Shown: in pieces, positions 41,797-48,787 of the stretch
How positions within the stretch are numbered: position 1 is the first letter of the stretch
Layout: every line of letters begins with the position of its first letter
NCBI RefSeq assembly: GCF_004366355.1
Contig: NZ_SODV01000001.1
Coordinates: 3,286,001-3,350,000 of the forward strand
Reading direction: 5' to 3'
DNA from: Dinghuibacter silviterrae
GTDB lineage: Bacteria > Bacteroidota > Bacteroidia > Chitinophagales > Chitinophagaceae
Length of the DNA: 64,000 nucleotides
Made by a program: the position numbers and the translations under genes
The notes under the pieces: model-generated
Database searches by the model: none
What the model saw: the letters and a program-made list of their open reading frames with translations, nothing else
Told to the model about the DNA's origin: nothing

Positions 41797-42258
41797 ATGA
41801 AATTGCATGTTCTCCTGGCGCTGGCCTTAGTGCCGCTGCTTTCCGCGCGCCCTGCCTTAAAAAAAGCCGTCCCCGCGGCGCCCTTTTGGTCGGTGACGAT
41901 CAACAACAACACCGGCGATTATTGGATAAACTATGAGGTAAGATTCTACGACGCCGCAACCGGGACAACCTATGGGGAAGAGTCCTTTCGGGTCGCGGCC
42001 GGGGACTCCTATACAACCGCACCGTACGAGATTAGCGGGGCCCAGCCGACGATCTATATTTCGTGGTCTACGGCGCCGACGCCTGCCCAGATGCACTATA
42101 GCGCGATCAATCCCAACGGTCAGTACATACCCAATGGGATCACCTGCCATTCGATCAACAAGGTGGAGGCGGGGTCCATGGTCTTTAATGCAAGCCCGGA
42201 TGCCAATGGGTCTGGCTACTGGACGGTTAACTTCTATAGTGGGGCCACTTGTCCCTAA
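41797..42258 (+). CDS. Exported beta-rich protein, member 1 of a three-gene family
   Basis: This 153-residue protein has a signal peptide (MKLHVLLALALVPLLSARP). The mature domain has VTINNNTGDYWINYEVRFYDAATGTTYGEESFRV, CHSINK and a final YWTVNFYSGATCP. It aligns with the products of 44567-45007 and 45029-45460: N-N-T/S, a V-x-F/W-Y-D strand with (D/N)-x-(S/T)-G-T, E-x-x-x-(L/V)-A, T-T/A-P-(T/S)-(P/Q), an internal cysteine and a C-terminal G-x-x-C. Two cysteines probably form a disulfide. It has its own motif copy upstream. Function unknown; a secreted adhesion, binding or effector role is possible. Confidence 0.7.
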   Translation: MKLHVLLALALVPLLSARPALKKAVPAAPFWSVTINNNTGDYWINYEVRFYDAATGTTYGEESFRVAAGDSYTTAPYEISGAQPTIYISWSTAPTPAQMHYSAINPNGQYIPNGITCHSINKVEAGSMVFNASPDANGSGYWTVNFYSGATCP

Positions 42259-42262
42259 GTAA

Positions 42263-42306
42263 ACTTTCAATAAATTTTGAAAGTTCAATAACAAAACGTA
42301 GTTTTG
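42263..42306 (+). promoter_or_regulatory. GbsR operator 1 with overlapping promoter
   Basis: ACTTTCAA (42263-42270) and TTGAAAGT (42277-42284) form a perfect inverted repeat. TTTG at 42276-42279 and TAGTTTTG at 42299-42306 are spaced by 19 bp as -33 and -7 boxes. The ATG at 42311 is only 4 nt past the -7 box, so the mRNA may be leaderless and the regulator likely represses its own gene. Confidence 0.65.
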
Positions 42307-42310
42307 CCTC

Positions 42311-42805
42311 ATGGAACTCCTTGAGGCAAAACAGCGTTTTATCGAATCCTGGGGCAAACTGGGCTCTGAATGGGGCGTCAACCGCACCATGGCCCAGGTG
42401 CACGCCCTGCTGCTGATCAGCCCGGAGGCCCTGACGACCGAACAGGTCATGGAAACCCTCCAGATTTCCCGCGGCAACGCCAGCATGACGCTGCGCGACC
42501 TGATCGACTGGGGCCTGGTGGAAAAGCAACACCGGGTAGGGGAGCGGAAGGAGTACTTCTTTGCCAACAAGGACACCTGGTACATCGCCCGCCAGGTCGC
42601 CCGTGAGCGGAAAAAACGCGAGCTGGACCCGATGCTGAAAATCCTCGAAGAACTGTCGCAGATCAAGGGTAGTGAAAAGGACCCGGAGTATAAGACCTTC
42701 AAGAAAACCATAACAGACATCCACAAACTGGCGGGGGATGCCGAGAAGATCCTGGATACCATGTTGAAGGCGGGAGAGAGCTGGTTGCTTCGGTGGTTCA
42801 AGTAG
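42311..42805 (+). CDS. GbsR/MarR-family transcriptional regulator
   Basis: This 164-residue protein has a winged-helix domain: WGVNRTMAQVHALLLISPEALTTEQVMETLQISRGNASMTLRDLIDWGLVEKQH, then the wing VGERKEYFFANKDTW. The N-terminal FIESWGKLGSEWGVNRTMAQVHALL is the GbsR family signature. The C-terminus is helical and suited to dimerisation. An inverted repeat over its own promoter and a second copy before the downstream gene point to autoregulation and control of the DUF393/TIGR01777 genes. The inducer is unknown. Confidence 0.9.
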   Translation: MELLEAKQRFIESWGKLGSEWGVNRTMAQVHALLLISPEALTTEQVMETLQISRGNASMTLRDLIDWGLVEKQHRVGERKEYFFANKDTWYIARQVARERKKRELDPMLKILEELSQIKGSEKDPEYKTFKKTITDIHKLAGDAEKILDTMLKAGESWLLRWFK

Positions 42806-42824
42806 CCTTTTTTTTTGCCTATAT

Positions 42825-42846
42825 ACTTTCAATAATTTCTGAAAAT
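42825..42846 (+). promoter_or_regulatory. GbsR operator 2
   Basis: ACTTTCAATAATTTCTGAAA matches operator 1 closely, and the following TTCAAT is also shared. The right half is TGAAAAT instead of TGAAAGT. It lies 8 bp before the ATG at 42855, so it probably controls the next two genes directly. Confidence 0.6.
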
Positions 42847-42854
42847 TCAATATT

Positions 42855-43622
42855 ATGACTACGCTTCGAGACCATATCATCCTGTACGATGAGGAATGCC
42901 CGATGTGCAAGGTTTATACCCGGGCCTTCACCGCCACAGGGATGTTGGACAAAGACGGAAGGGTGCCTTACCAGGAAGCGATTTGCCCAATGGTTGACAT
43001 GCGTCGTGCGGTCAACGAGATTGCATTGGTCGACAAGAAAACAGGGGAGGTCAAATATGGAATCGACAGCCTGTTTGCCGTCCTGGGGAATGCCTGGCCC
43101 TTCTGGAAACCGCTCTTCGCCTGGAAACCTTTTGCCTGGCTGATGCGGAAGGCGTATGCCTTCATCTCCTATAACCGGAAGGTGATCATCCCCGCGCCTC
43201 AGCGATCGGATTTTCAGCCCTCCTTCCGCCTCCGCTACCGGATCGCTTATCTGTTGTTTAGCTGGTTGATCGTTGGTGCCATCCTGACCGCCTTTGCCCC
43301 CCTGGTGGTAGCCCCCGGCGGCCCCTACCGGGAATACCTGATCTGCGGCGGGCAGATCTTTTTCCAGGGCGCGGTGATGGCATTGTATGCGCGCCACAAA
43401 CTTTGGGACTACCTCGGAAATATGATGACCATCTCGCTGGCGGGGGCGCTCCTGCTGGTACCTGCGTTGTTACTGCCCTTGCCGGCGCGGCCGTATTTCA
43501 TGATCGTCGTTGCCCTGATGGTCCTCGAACACATCCGTCGTACCCGGCTGCTAGGCCTGGGCTGGGTACCGACGATCACCTGGATCCTGTACCGTTTAAT
43601 CATACTATATGCCATTTCATAA
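42855..43622 (+). CDS. DUF393/DCC-domain membrane protein
   Basis: This 255-residue protein starts with a DCC thiol-disulfide oxidoreductase-like domain: IILYDEECPMCKVYTRAF with Cys15 and Cys18 as a CxxC pair, and GIDSLFAVLGNAW. Four membrane helices follow (YLLFSWLIVGAILTAFAPLVV, ICGGQIFFQGAVMALYA, MMTISLAGALLLVPALLLPL, YFMIVVALMVLEHI). It overlaps the next gene by 14 bp. DUF393 proteins are thioredoxin-fold proteins of uncertain role. Their pairing with a TIGR01777 epimerase-like gene under a GbsR regulator suggests a small stress- or lipid-related pathway, not defined here. Confidence 0.85.
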   Translation: MTTLRDHIILYDEECPMCKVYTRAFTATGMLDKDGRVPYQEAICPMVDMRRAVNEIALVDKKTGEVKYGIDSLFAVLGNAWPFWKPLFAWKPFAWLMRKAYAFISYNRKVIIPAPQRSDFQPSFRLRYRIAYLLFSWLIVGAILTAFAPLVVAPGGPYREYLICGGQIFFQGAVMALYARHKLWDYLGNMMTISLAGALLLVPALLLPLPARPYFMIVVALMVLEHIRRTRLLGLGWVPTITWILYRLIILYAIS

Positions 43623-44517
43623 AATCGTCCTCGCCGGGGGCAATGGGTACCTTGGCGGCGTGCTGGCGGCGTATTATAGCCCACTAGCGGAAGAAGTCGT
43701 CCTGTTGAGCCGTTCAAAAGCACCCACCCGCGGCAACATCCGGACCGTTGTCTGGGACGCCACCAGGGAGGGCGCCTGGGCCGCCGAACTAAGAAACGCC
43801 GACCTGCTCGTCAACCTCTGCGGGAAAAACGTCAACTGCCGCTATACCCGCAAAAACCGCCAGGCCATCCTCCGCTCCCGCGTGAGGCCGACCGCCCTCT
43901 TAGGCCGGGTGATTCGCCGGCTGACACACCCGCCCGCACTTTGGATCAACGTGACTTCCGCCACCATCTACCGGCACGCCGAAGACCGTCCCCAGGACGA
44001 GGCCCACGGCGAGCTGGGTAAGGGTTTTTCGGTGGACATCTGCCGGAGTTGGGAGCGCGTCTTTTTTGCCGCGGAGACACCGGGTGTCCGGAAGGTGGCC
44101 TTACGGATGGGGATCGTCTTTGGCGCGGAGGACGGCGTCTTCCCGAGGTTACAAAAGCTGGTCAGCTGGGGTTTAGGTGGACCCCAGGGCAACGGCCGGC
44201 AATACGTAAGCTGGATACACGAAACCGATGCCGCCCGGGTCACCGAATGGTTGCTCCACCACCCGGAGATGGAAGGCGCGATCAATTGTACGGCGCCCTA
44301 CCCGGTAACCAATGAGGAACAGATGCGCATTATCCGGGGCGGCCACTGGGGGCTCCCGGCCCCCGCCTGGCTCTTGTCGATCGGCGCCCGCCTGATTGGA
44401 ACGGAAACCGAACTGATCCTAAAAAGCCGCTGGGTTTTACCCACCCGCTTGGAAAATGCCGGTTTTGTCTTCAAATACGCCCATTTGGAAGACGCAGTGG
44501 CAGAAATCCGTATTTAA
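43609..44517 (+). CDS. TIGR01777-family NAD-dependent epimerase-like protein
   Basis: This 302-residue protein has the nucleotide-binding motif LAGGNGYLGG at residues 8-17, then LLSRSK and a central LVNLCGKNVNCRYTRKNRQAILRSRVRPT. VTSATIYRHAEDRPQDE, VALRMGIVFG, YVSWIHETDAARV and a C-terminal LPTRLENAGF are the family hallmarks. TIGR01777 proteins have an SDR fold. The usual Y-x-x-x-K catalytic pair is not obvious, as is common in this family, and their reaction is generally unknown. It is translationally coupled to the DUF393 gene. Confidence 0.88.
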   Translation: MPFHKIVLAGGNGYLGGVLAAYYSPLAEEVVLLSRSKAPTRGNIRTVVWDATREGAWAAELRNADLLVNLCGKNVNCRYTRKNRQAILRSRVRPTALLGRVIRRLTHPPALWINVTSATIYRHAEDRPQDEAHGELGKGFSVDICRSWERVFFAAETPGVRKVALRMGIVFGAEDGVFPRLQKLVSWGLGGPQGNGRQYVSWIHETDAARVTEWLLHHPEMEGAINCTAPYPVTNEEQMRIIRGGHWGLPAPAWLLSIGARLIGTETELILKSRWVLPTRLENAGFVFKYAHLEDAVAEIRI

Positions 44518-44523
44518 ACGGAT
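44506..44523. promoter_or_regulatory. CCGT-N6-ACGG motif, copy 4
   Basis: ATCCGT-ATTTAA-ACGGAT has perfect 6-bp halves. It overlaps the 3' end of the TIGR01777 gene and ends 44 bp before the ATG at 44567. Confidence 0.55.
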
Positions 44524-44566
44524 ATCTAACCAGATAAAATGATGTATATTCTTAAAAATAATATTT

Positions 44567-45007
44567 ATGATCAAACTCCTTTTGCTGACCCTGGCGATAG
44601 GTCTGTTGTCCGCCTCGCCCCCACACCTGTCCAAAACGAAACGGCGAAAACCTGGAGGCAATGTCACCGTATTGATCTACAACAATTCGACGTCGGCTTC
44701 GGTTTACTATGACGTGAAGTGGTATGACAACACGTCCGGCACGATCTACCAGGAAGAGACCTTTACCTTGGCGCCCACCAATTACTACCAGCCACCGACC
44801 GTGGACATGACGGACGCCAACCCGTACATCAGCATCAAGTACACCACCACGCCCAGCCAGCAGATGGCCTTCCTGGTCACCTATCCCGACGGCGGCGGAG
44901 GCTGCCACATGTCGAATTTTGGGACCGGCACCGCCACCTACAGTGTAAACACGGGCGGTTTTGGAACCTACGAGCTTGATTATAATCAGGGACCCGGTTG
45001 TAACTAA
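44567..45007 (+). CDS. Exported beta-rich protein, member 2 of the three-gene family
   Basis: This 146-residue protein has a signal peptide (MIKLLLLTLAIGLLSASP) followed by a basic patch (KTKRRKPGG). The mature domain contains NVTVLIYNNSTSASVYYDVKWYDNTSGTIYQEETFTLAP, VDMTDANPYISIKYTTTPSQQM, CHMSN and GGFGTYELDYNQGPGCN. It is very similar to the next gene's product (NVTVLIYNYSTSAS, KWYDNTSGTVY, VDMTDSDPW, GGFGTYEFDYNQGEGC), so the two arose by tandem duplication. It is more distantly related to the product of 41797. Two cysteines are conserved in all three. Confidence 0.75.
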   Translation: MIKLLLLTLAIGLLSASPPHLSKTKRRKPGGNVTVLIYNNSTSASVYYDVKWYDNTSGTIYQEETFTLAPTNYYQPPTVDMTDANPYISIKYTTTPSQQMAFLVTYPDGGGGCHMSNFGTGTATYSVNTGGFGTYELDYNQGPGCN

Positions 45008-45028
45008 TAAACCTAAAAAAACTATATC

Positions 45029-45460
45029 ATGAAACTCCTTTTGCTCTCCCTCGCCGCCGGCCTGATGGCCGCCACCCCCACCCACCTGGCCAAGACAAAA
45101 CATTTTGGCGGCAACGTCACTGTGTTGATCTACAACTATTCTACATCGGCCTCGATCTATTTCGATATTAAATGGTACGACAACACCTCCGGTACGGTCT
45201 ACACGGAAAAGACGGTTACCCTGGCAACCAACACCAACTACACCTGGACCGTAGATATGACCGACTCGGACCCCTGGATCATCGTGAATTACACGACCAC
45301 CCCCGCCCAGGAAATGTCCTATTATGTCAGCATGCCCGACGGGGTGGGCAATAGCTGTCAGACATCGATCAATGGAAAGAATAGTTATTCTTACAGTGTG
45401 AACAGTGGCGGATTTGGAACGTATGAGTTTGATTATAACCAGGGAGAAGGTTGTATATAA
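45029..45460 (+). CDS. Exported beta-rich protein, member 3 of the three-gene family
   Basis: This 143-residue protein has a signal peptide (MKLLLLSLAAGLMAATP) and the same mature fold as the product of the gene 21 bp upstream, with SIYFDIKWYDNTSGTVY, NYTTTPAQEMSYYVSMPDG, CQTSINGK and GTYEFDYNQGEGC. It ends just before a bidirectional hairpin terminator, and no separate promoter motif is visible, so it is probably co-transcribed with member 2. Function unknown. Confidence 0.75.
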   Translation: MKLLLLSLAAGLMAATPTHLAKTKHFGGNVTVLIYNYSTSASIYFDIKWYDNTSGTVYTEKTVTLATNTNYTWTVDMTDSDPWIIVNYTTTPAQEMSYYVSMPDGVGNSCQTSINGKNSYSYSVNSGGFGTYEFDYNQGEGCI

Positions 45461-45464
45461 AAAA

Positions 45465-45484
45465 AGCGCGGCCTCAGGCCGCGC
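45465..45484. terminator. Bidirectional terminator between exported-protein genes and phoU
   Basis: AGCGCGGCCT and AGGCCGCGCT pair (9 bp plus a CA/TG centre). On the minus strand the stem is followed by a T run, which suits the end of the phosphate operon. Confidence 0.75.
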
Positions 45485-45506
45485 TCCTCACTCAGATCAG
45501 ATGTTA

Positions 45507-46169
45507 TTACTTCTGCGGCGTATGCTTCAAAACCTTAGCCTCAATATAGAAAATAATCTCTTCCGCAATATTAGTACACTGATCCCCCACACGCTCCAGC
45601 TTGCGTATGATGGATAGCACATACATCGCTTCGGTGGTCAGGTTGATATCCTTCTTGATCACCTCCGCAATCTTATGATTAGCGCTCAGGTTAAACCTGT
45701 CCAGTACCTCGTCCTTTTCAAAGATGGTCCGGGCAAGGACCGTATCCTCGCTTTCGAAGGAGGACTTAGCGTCCCGCATGACGTCGATGGAGTCCTGGAA
45801 CATCTTGAGGAGTTCGGTGGCTTCCATCAGCGGTTTGGGGAAGGGGGCGGGGGCGTCGATCACGTAACGGGCGATGCCGTCGGCGATGTCGCCGATGCGT
45901 TCGAGGTTGTTGTTGATCTTTAGCGCGGCTAAGAGAAAACGGAGGTCGATGGCCACGGGGCAGTAGAGGGCGAAGATGTTTTCGCAGTCGCGGTCGATCT
46001 TCAGCTCGTAGGCGTTGACCCGTTTTTCCCGTTGCATCACTTCGCGGGCGAGGTCTTTGTCAAAATGGAGGATGGACTCCCTCGCTTTGTTGAGTTGTGA
46101 GGTTACCAGAGCCCACATGTTGCCTACTTCATTCTTTACTTCGTTAAGCTCAAGTTCCAGTTGTGTCAT
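45507..46169 (-). CDS. phoU: PhoU-family phosphate signalling regulator
   Basis: The ATG at 46169 gives 220 residues (MTQLELELNEVKNEVGNMW). It has the two PhoU helical repeats: CENIFALYCPVAIDLRFLLAALKINNNLERIGDIADGIARY and LSIIRKLERVGDQCTNIAEEIIFY. The E-R-(I/V)-G-D metal-binding motifs are both present. PhoU connects the Pst transporter to the PhoR/PhoB system and dampens phosphate uptake. It follows pstB by 14 bp at the end of the operon. The frame is open far upstream of the ATG, but that stretch is antisense-like and overlaps pstB. Confidence 0.93.
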   Translation of the reverse strand: MTQLELELNEVKNEVGNMWALVTSQLNKARESILHFDKDLAREVMQREKRVNAYELKIDRDCENIFALYCPVAIDLRFLLAALKINNNLERIGDIADGIARYVIDAPAPFPKPLMEATELLKMFQDSIDVMRDAKSSFESEDTVLARTIFEKDEVLDRFNLSANHKIAEVIKKDINLTTEAMYVLSIIRKLERVGDQCTNIAEEIIFYIEAKVLKHTPQK

Positions 46170-46183
46170 GGTGCAAAGATAGT

Positions 46184-46942
46184 TTAACTGAAGCGGCCCG
46201 TGATATAGTTTTGGGTCCGTATGTCCTTCGGGTTGGTGAACATTTGTTTGGTGTCGTCGAATTCGACGAGTTCGCCCATATAGAAAAAGGCGGTCCGGTC
46301 GCTGACGCGGGCGGCCTGTTGCATGTTGTGGGTGACGATGATGAGGGTAAAGCTCTTTTTGAGGTCGTGGAAGAGCTCCTCGATGGAGGCCGTGGAGATA
46401 GGGTCGAGGGCGCTGGTGGGTTCGTCGAACAGCATCACTTCGGGTTCCATGGCGATGGCGCGGGCGATACAAAGGCGTTGTTGCTGGCCGCCGGAGAGGA
46501 AGGTGCCCTTTTTGTGGAGGGAGTCTTTAACCTCGTTCCAGAGGGCGGCCTTGGTGAGGGATTCCTCGACCTTTTGGTCGCGTTGGGGCTTGGGGAGCTT
46601 CATGCCGACGAGCTTGTACCCGGCGATGACGTTGTCGTAGATGCTGAGGTTGGGGAAGGGGTTGGGGCGTTGGAACACCATCCCGATCTTGAGACGGACG
46701 AAAATGGGGTGCATGTCGTACACATCTTCCTGGTGGAGCCACATATTGCCGTCGACGTGGGCGCCGGCGATGAGCTCGTGCATCCGGTTGATACAACGCA
46801 GGAACGTGGTTTTGCCGCAGCCGGAAGGACCCATGACGGCGATCGTGTTGTTCCGGGGTATTTCTATGTTGACGTTCTTGACGACGTGGTTGGTCCCAAA
46901 GTAAGCGTTGAAGTTCTGGGTTCTTACAATTGTATCTTCCAT
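46184..46942 (-). CDS. pstB: Phosphate ABC transporter ATP-binding protein PstB
   Basis: This 252-residue protein has Walker A GPSGCGKTTFLR, Q-loop VFQRPNPFP, the ABC signature LSGGQQQRLCIARA and Walker B VMLFDEPTSALDP, with the H-loop in IIVTHNMQQAARVS. VQRPNPFP and the final YITGRF are typical of PstB. It supplies the energy for phosphate import through PstC/PstA. It overlaps pstA by 19 bp. Confidence 0.97.
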   Translation of the reverse strand: MEDTIVRTQNFNAYFGTNHVVKNVNIEIPRNNTIAVMGPSGCGKTTFLRCINRMHELIAGAHVDGNMWLHQEDVYDMHPIFVRLKIGMVFQRPNPFPNLSIYDNVIAGYKLVGMKLPKPQRDQKVEESLTKAALWNEVKDSLHKKGTFLSGGQQQRLCIARAIAMEPEVMLFDEPTSALDPISTASIEELFHDLKKSFTLIIVTHNMQQAARVSDRTAFFYMGELVEFDDTKQMFTNPKDIRTQNYITGRFS

Positions 46943-47775
46943 TTTCTTGTGATCACTTTTGTAAAGATGTTAAGTAATAGTACCCACAGAAGCAGGATAA
47001 GGGAAGCGCCCCAGGCGAGGTCCCTCCAGTCGTCGTACGGGCTGGTGGCGTAGTTGAAGATCAGCAGGGGTAAGCTTTGCATGGGTTTACGGATGTCCCC
47101 GGTAAGGTAGGGGTTCCCAAAGGCGGTAAAGAGCAGGGGCGCGGTTTCCCCGGCGATACGAGCGACCGATAGGATGACCCCGGACAGGATACCGGAGATG
47201 CCGCAGGGCACGATCACGCTGAGGATCACCCGGTGATAGGGGATACCCAGCGCCAGCGCCGCTTCCTTCAACGAATCGGGAAGGAGCTTTAGGGTCTCCT
47301 CGGTAGACCGCACGATGATGGGGAGCATCATGATCGCCAGCGCCACGCTCCCGGAGAAGGCGGAAAAGCCCCCGGCGGGTTTGACGATCCAGAAATAGAT
47401 GACGATACCGACGACGATCGAGGGCACCCCCTGGAGGATGTCCACGGACAACCGGGCCCAATAGGCCAGCTTGGCGCGCTTGTTTTCGCTGAGGTAGATC
47501 CCGCAAAGGATACCGATGGGGATGGCCATGACCGAGGCCACGGCCACGATGAGCAGGCTGCCCACCAGGGCGTTGATGATCCCGCCCCCGGTTTCACCGA
47601 CGGGTTTGGGGATATGGGTGAGGAAGGTCCAGTTGATTTTGGTAACCCCCTTGGTAAAAATATAGCCGATGATAAAGAACAGGGGGACGGTGATGATGAA
47701 GGCAAAAATAATGATCACGATCTTAAAAGCCCTGCTCTTGGCCAACCGGTAATTGATGGGTGTATTCGTATTCAT
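46924..47775 (-). CDS. pstA: Phosphate ABC transporter permease PstA
   Basis: This 283-residue permease has six membrane helices and the permease loop EAALALGIPYHRVILSVIVPCGISGI. The motif GGIINALVGSLLIVAVASVMAIPIGILCGIYL and LFTAFGNPYL identify PstA. It forms the inner-membrane channel with PstC and binds PstB through the loop containing E-A-A---G. It begins 3 bp after the end of pstC and overlaps pstB. Confidence 0.96.
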   Translation of the reverse strand: MNTNTPINYRLAKSRAFKIVIIIFAFIITVPLFFIIGYIFTKGVTKINWTFLTHIPKPVGETGGGIINALVGSLLIVAVASVMAIPIGILCGIYLSENKRAKLAYWARLSVDILQGVPSIVVGIVIYFWIVKPAGGFSAFSGSVALAIMMLPIIVRSTEETLKLLPDSLKEAALALGIPYHRVILSVIVPCGISGILSGVILSVARIAGETAPLLFTAFGNPYLTGDIRKPMQSLPLLIFNYATSPYDDWRDLAWGASLILLLWVLLLNIFTKVITRKWKIQL

Positions 47776-47778
47776 GGC

Positions 47779-48705
47779 CTATTCGTTCGTGAATCTGGAA
47801 ATGATGCGTTTGCCGATCATATTAATGACGACGGTGACCAGGAAAAGCACCAGCCCCAGCTCGATGAGCGCGCTGAGGTAGACCGTGCTGGCCGCCTCGG
47901 TAAATTCGTTGGCAATGACGGAGGCCATGGTGTTCCCAGGATTGAACAGGAAGTACAGCCCCTTGGGGAGCATGCTGCTGTTCCCGATGACCATGGTGAC
48001 GGCCATGGTTTCCCCCAGGGCGCGGCCCAGGGAAAGCAGGACGCCGGCAAGAAGACCCGATTTCGTATAGGGGAGGATGACGTTTTTGATGACCTCGTAC
48101 CGGGTGGCGCCTAAGGCATAAGCGCCCTCTTTCAGGTGGGAGGGGACCAGGCGGATGAGCTCCCGGGAGAGGGAGGCCGCGTAAGGGATGATCATGATGG
48201 ACAGAACCAGGGAGGCGGAGAAAATGCCGACGCCAAAGGGGGGGGCGCCGATCTTGCTCTCAAGGCCCCGGACGATGGGGACGAGTACAAACAAACCCCA
48301 GAACCCGTAGATCACCGAAGGCACCGCGGCGATGAGCTCCACGGCGTTCTTCAAAAAGTTGGACAGCCAGCCGTTCGGATAGTATTCACCGAGGAAAACG
48401 GCCACGGCAAAAGAAAACGGGACGCTGATGATCAGTGCGGTAAAAGAGGTGAGCAAAGTACCGATCAGAAAAGGCCAGGCGCCGTAAACATCACTCACAG
48501 GATCCCAGGTCTTACCCCACAGGTATTTGATCCCCAGGGCCTTTATCGAGGGGATCGATTGCCATACCAACGTCACCATGATCCCCAGGACCAGCACCAC
48601 CATGGCGGCGGCGATCCAGATCAGGGCGCTCCGGAAAAAATTCTCCATCCGGATCTGCTTGGAGGAGCGGTTGGCGGTTTTAGCTTTTGGTTTTACGATC
48701 GTCAC
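47779..48705 (-). CDS. pstC: Phosphate ABC transporter permease PstC
   Basis: The permease core has six membrane helices, PSVIYGFWGLFVLVP, GAYALGATRYEVIKNVILPYTKSGLLAG (permease loop) and LGRALGETMAVTMVIG. The chosen start is the GTG at 48705 (VTIVKPKAKTANRSSKQIRM), preceded by AAGGAAA, giving 308 residues, a normal PstC length. The frame stays open to ATGs at 48810/48813, overlapping pstS, but that extension runs straight through a perfect 16-bp hairpin (48733-48766). It is more likely an intergenic RNA structure than coding sequence, although a 344-residue form cannot be excluded. Confidence 0.9.
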   Translation of the reverse strand: MTIVKPKAKTANRSSKQIRMENFFRSALIWIAAAMVVLVLGIMVTLVWQSIPSIKALGIKYLWGKTWDPVSDVYGAWPFLIGTLLTSFTALIISVPFSFAVAVFLGEYYPNGWLSNFLKNAVELIAAVPSVIYGFWGLFVLVPIVRGLESKIGAPPFGVGIFSASLVLSIMIIPYAASLSRELIRLVPSHLKEGAYALGATRYEVIKNVILPYTKSGLLAGVLLSLGRALGETMAVTMVIGNSSMLPKGLYFLFNPGNTMASVIANEFTEAASTVYLSALIELGLVLFLVTVVINMIGKRIISRFTNE

Positions 48706-48732
48706 GGCTTTTTCCTTGTCGTATAGATAAGG

Positions 48733-48766
48733 AATTACCCGCAAGAGCCAGCTCTTGCGGGTAATT
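48733..48766 (-). promoter_or_regulatory. Perfect 16-bp hairpin between pstS and pstC
   Basis: AATTACCCGCAAGAGC and its exact reverse complement are separated by two bases. It lies 22 bp past the pstS stop. It could protect or partly terminate the pstS transcript, giving more binding protein than permease. Confidence 0.6.
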
Positions 48767-48787
48767 TCAGCGGAAGGTATGACTTCC

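Noticed and set aside
41857-42801. 314-codon minus-strand frame over the exported protein and gbsR genes
   Set aside because: It runs antisense across two real genes and their operator; serine/arginine-rich shadow composition.
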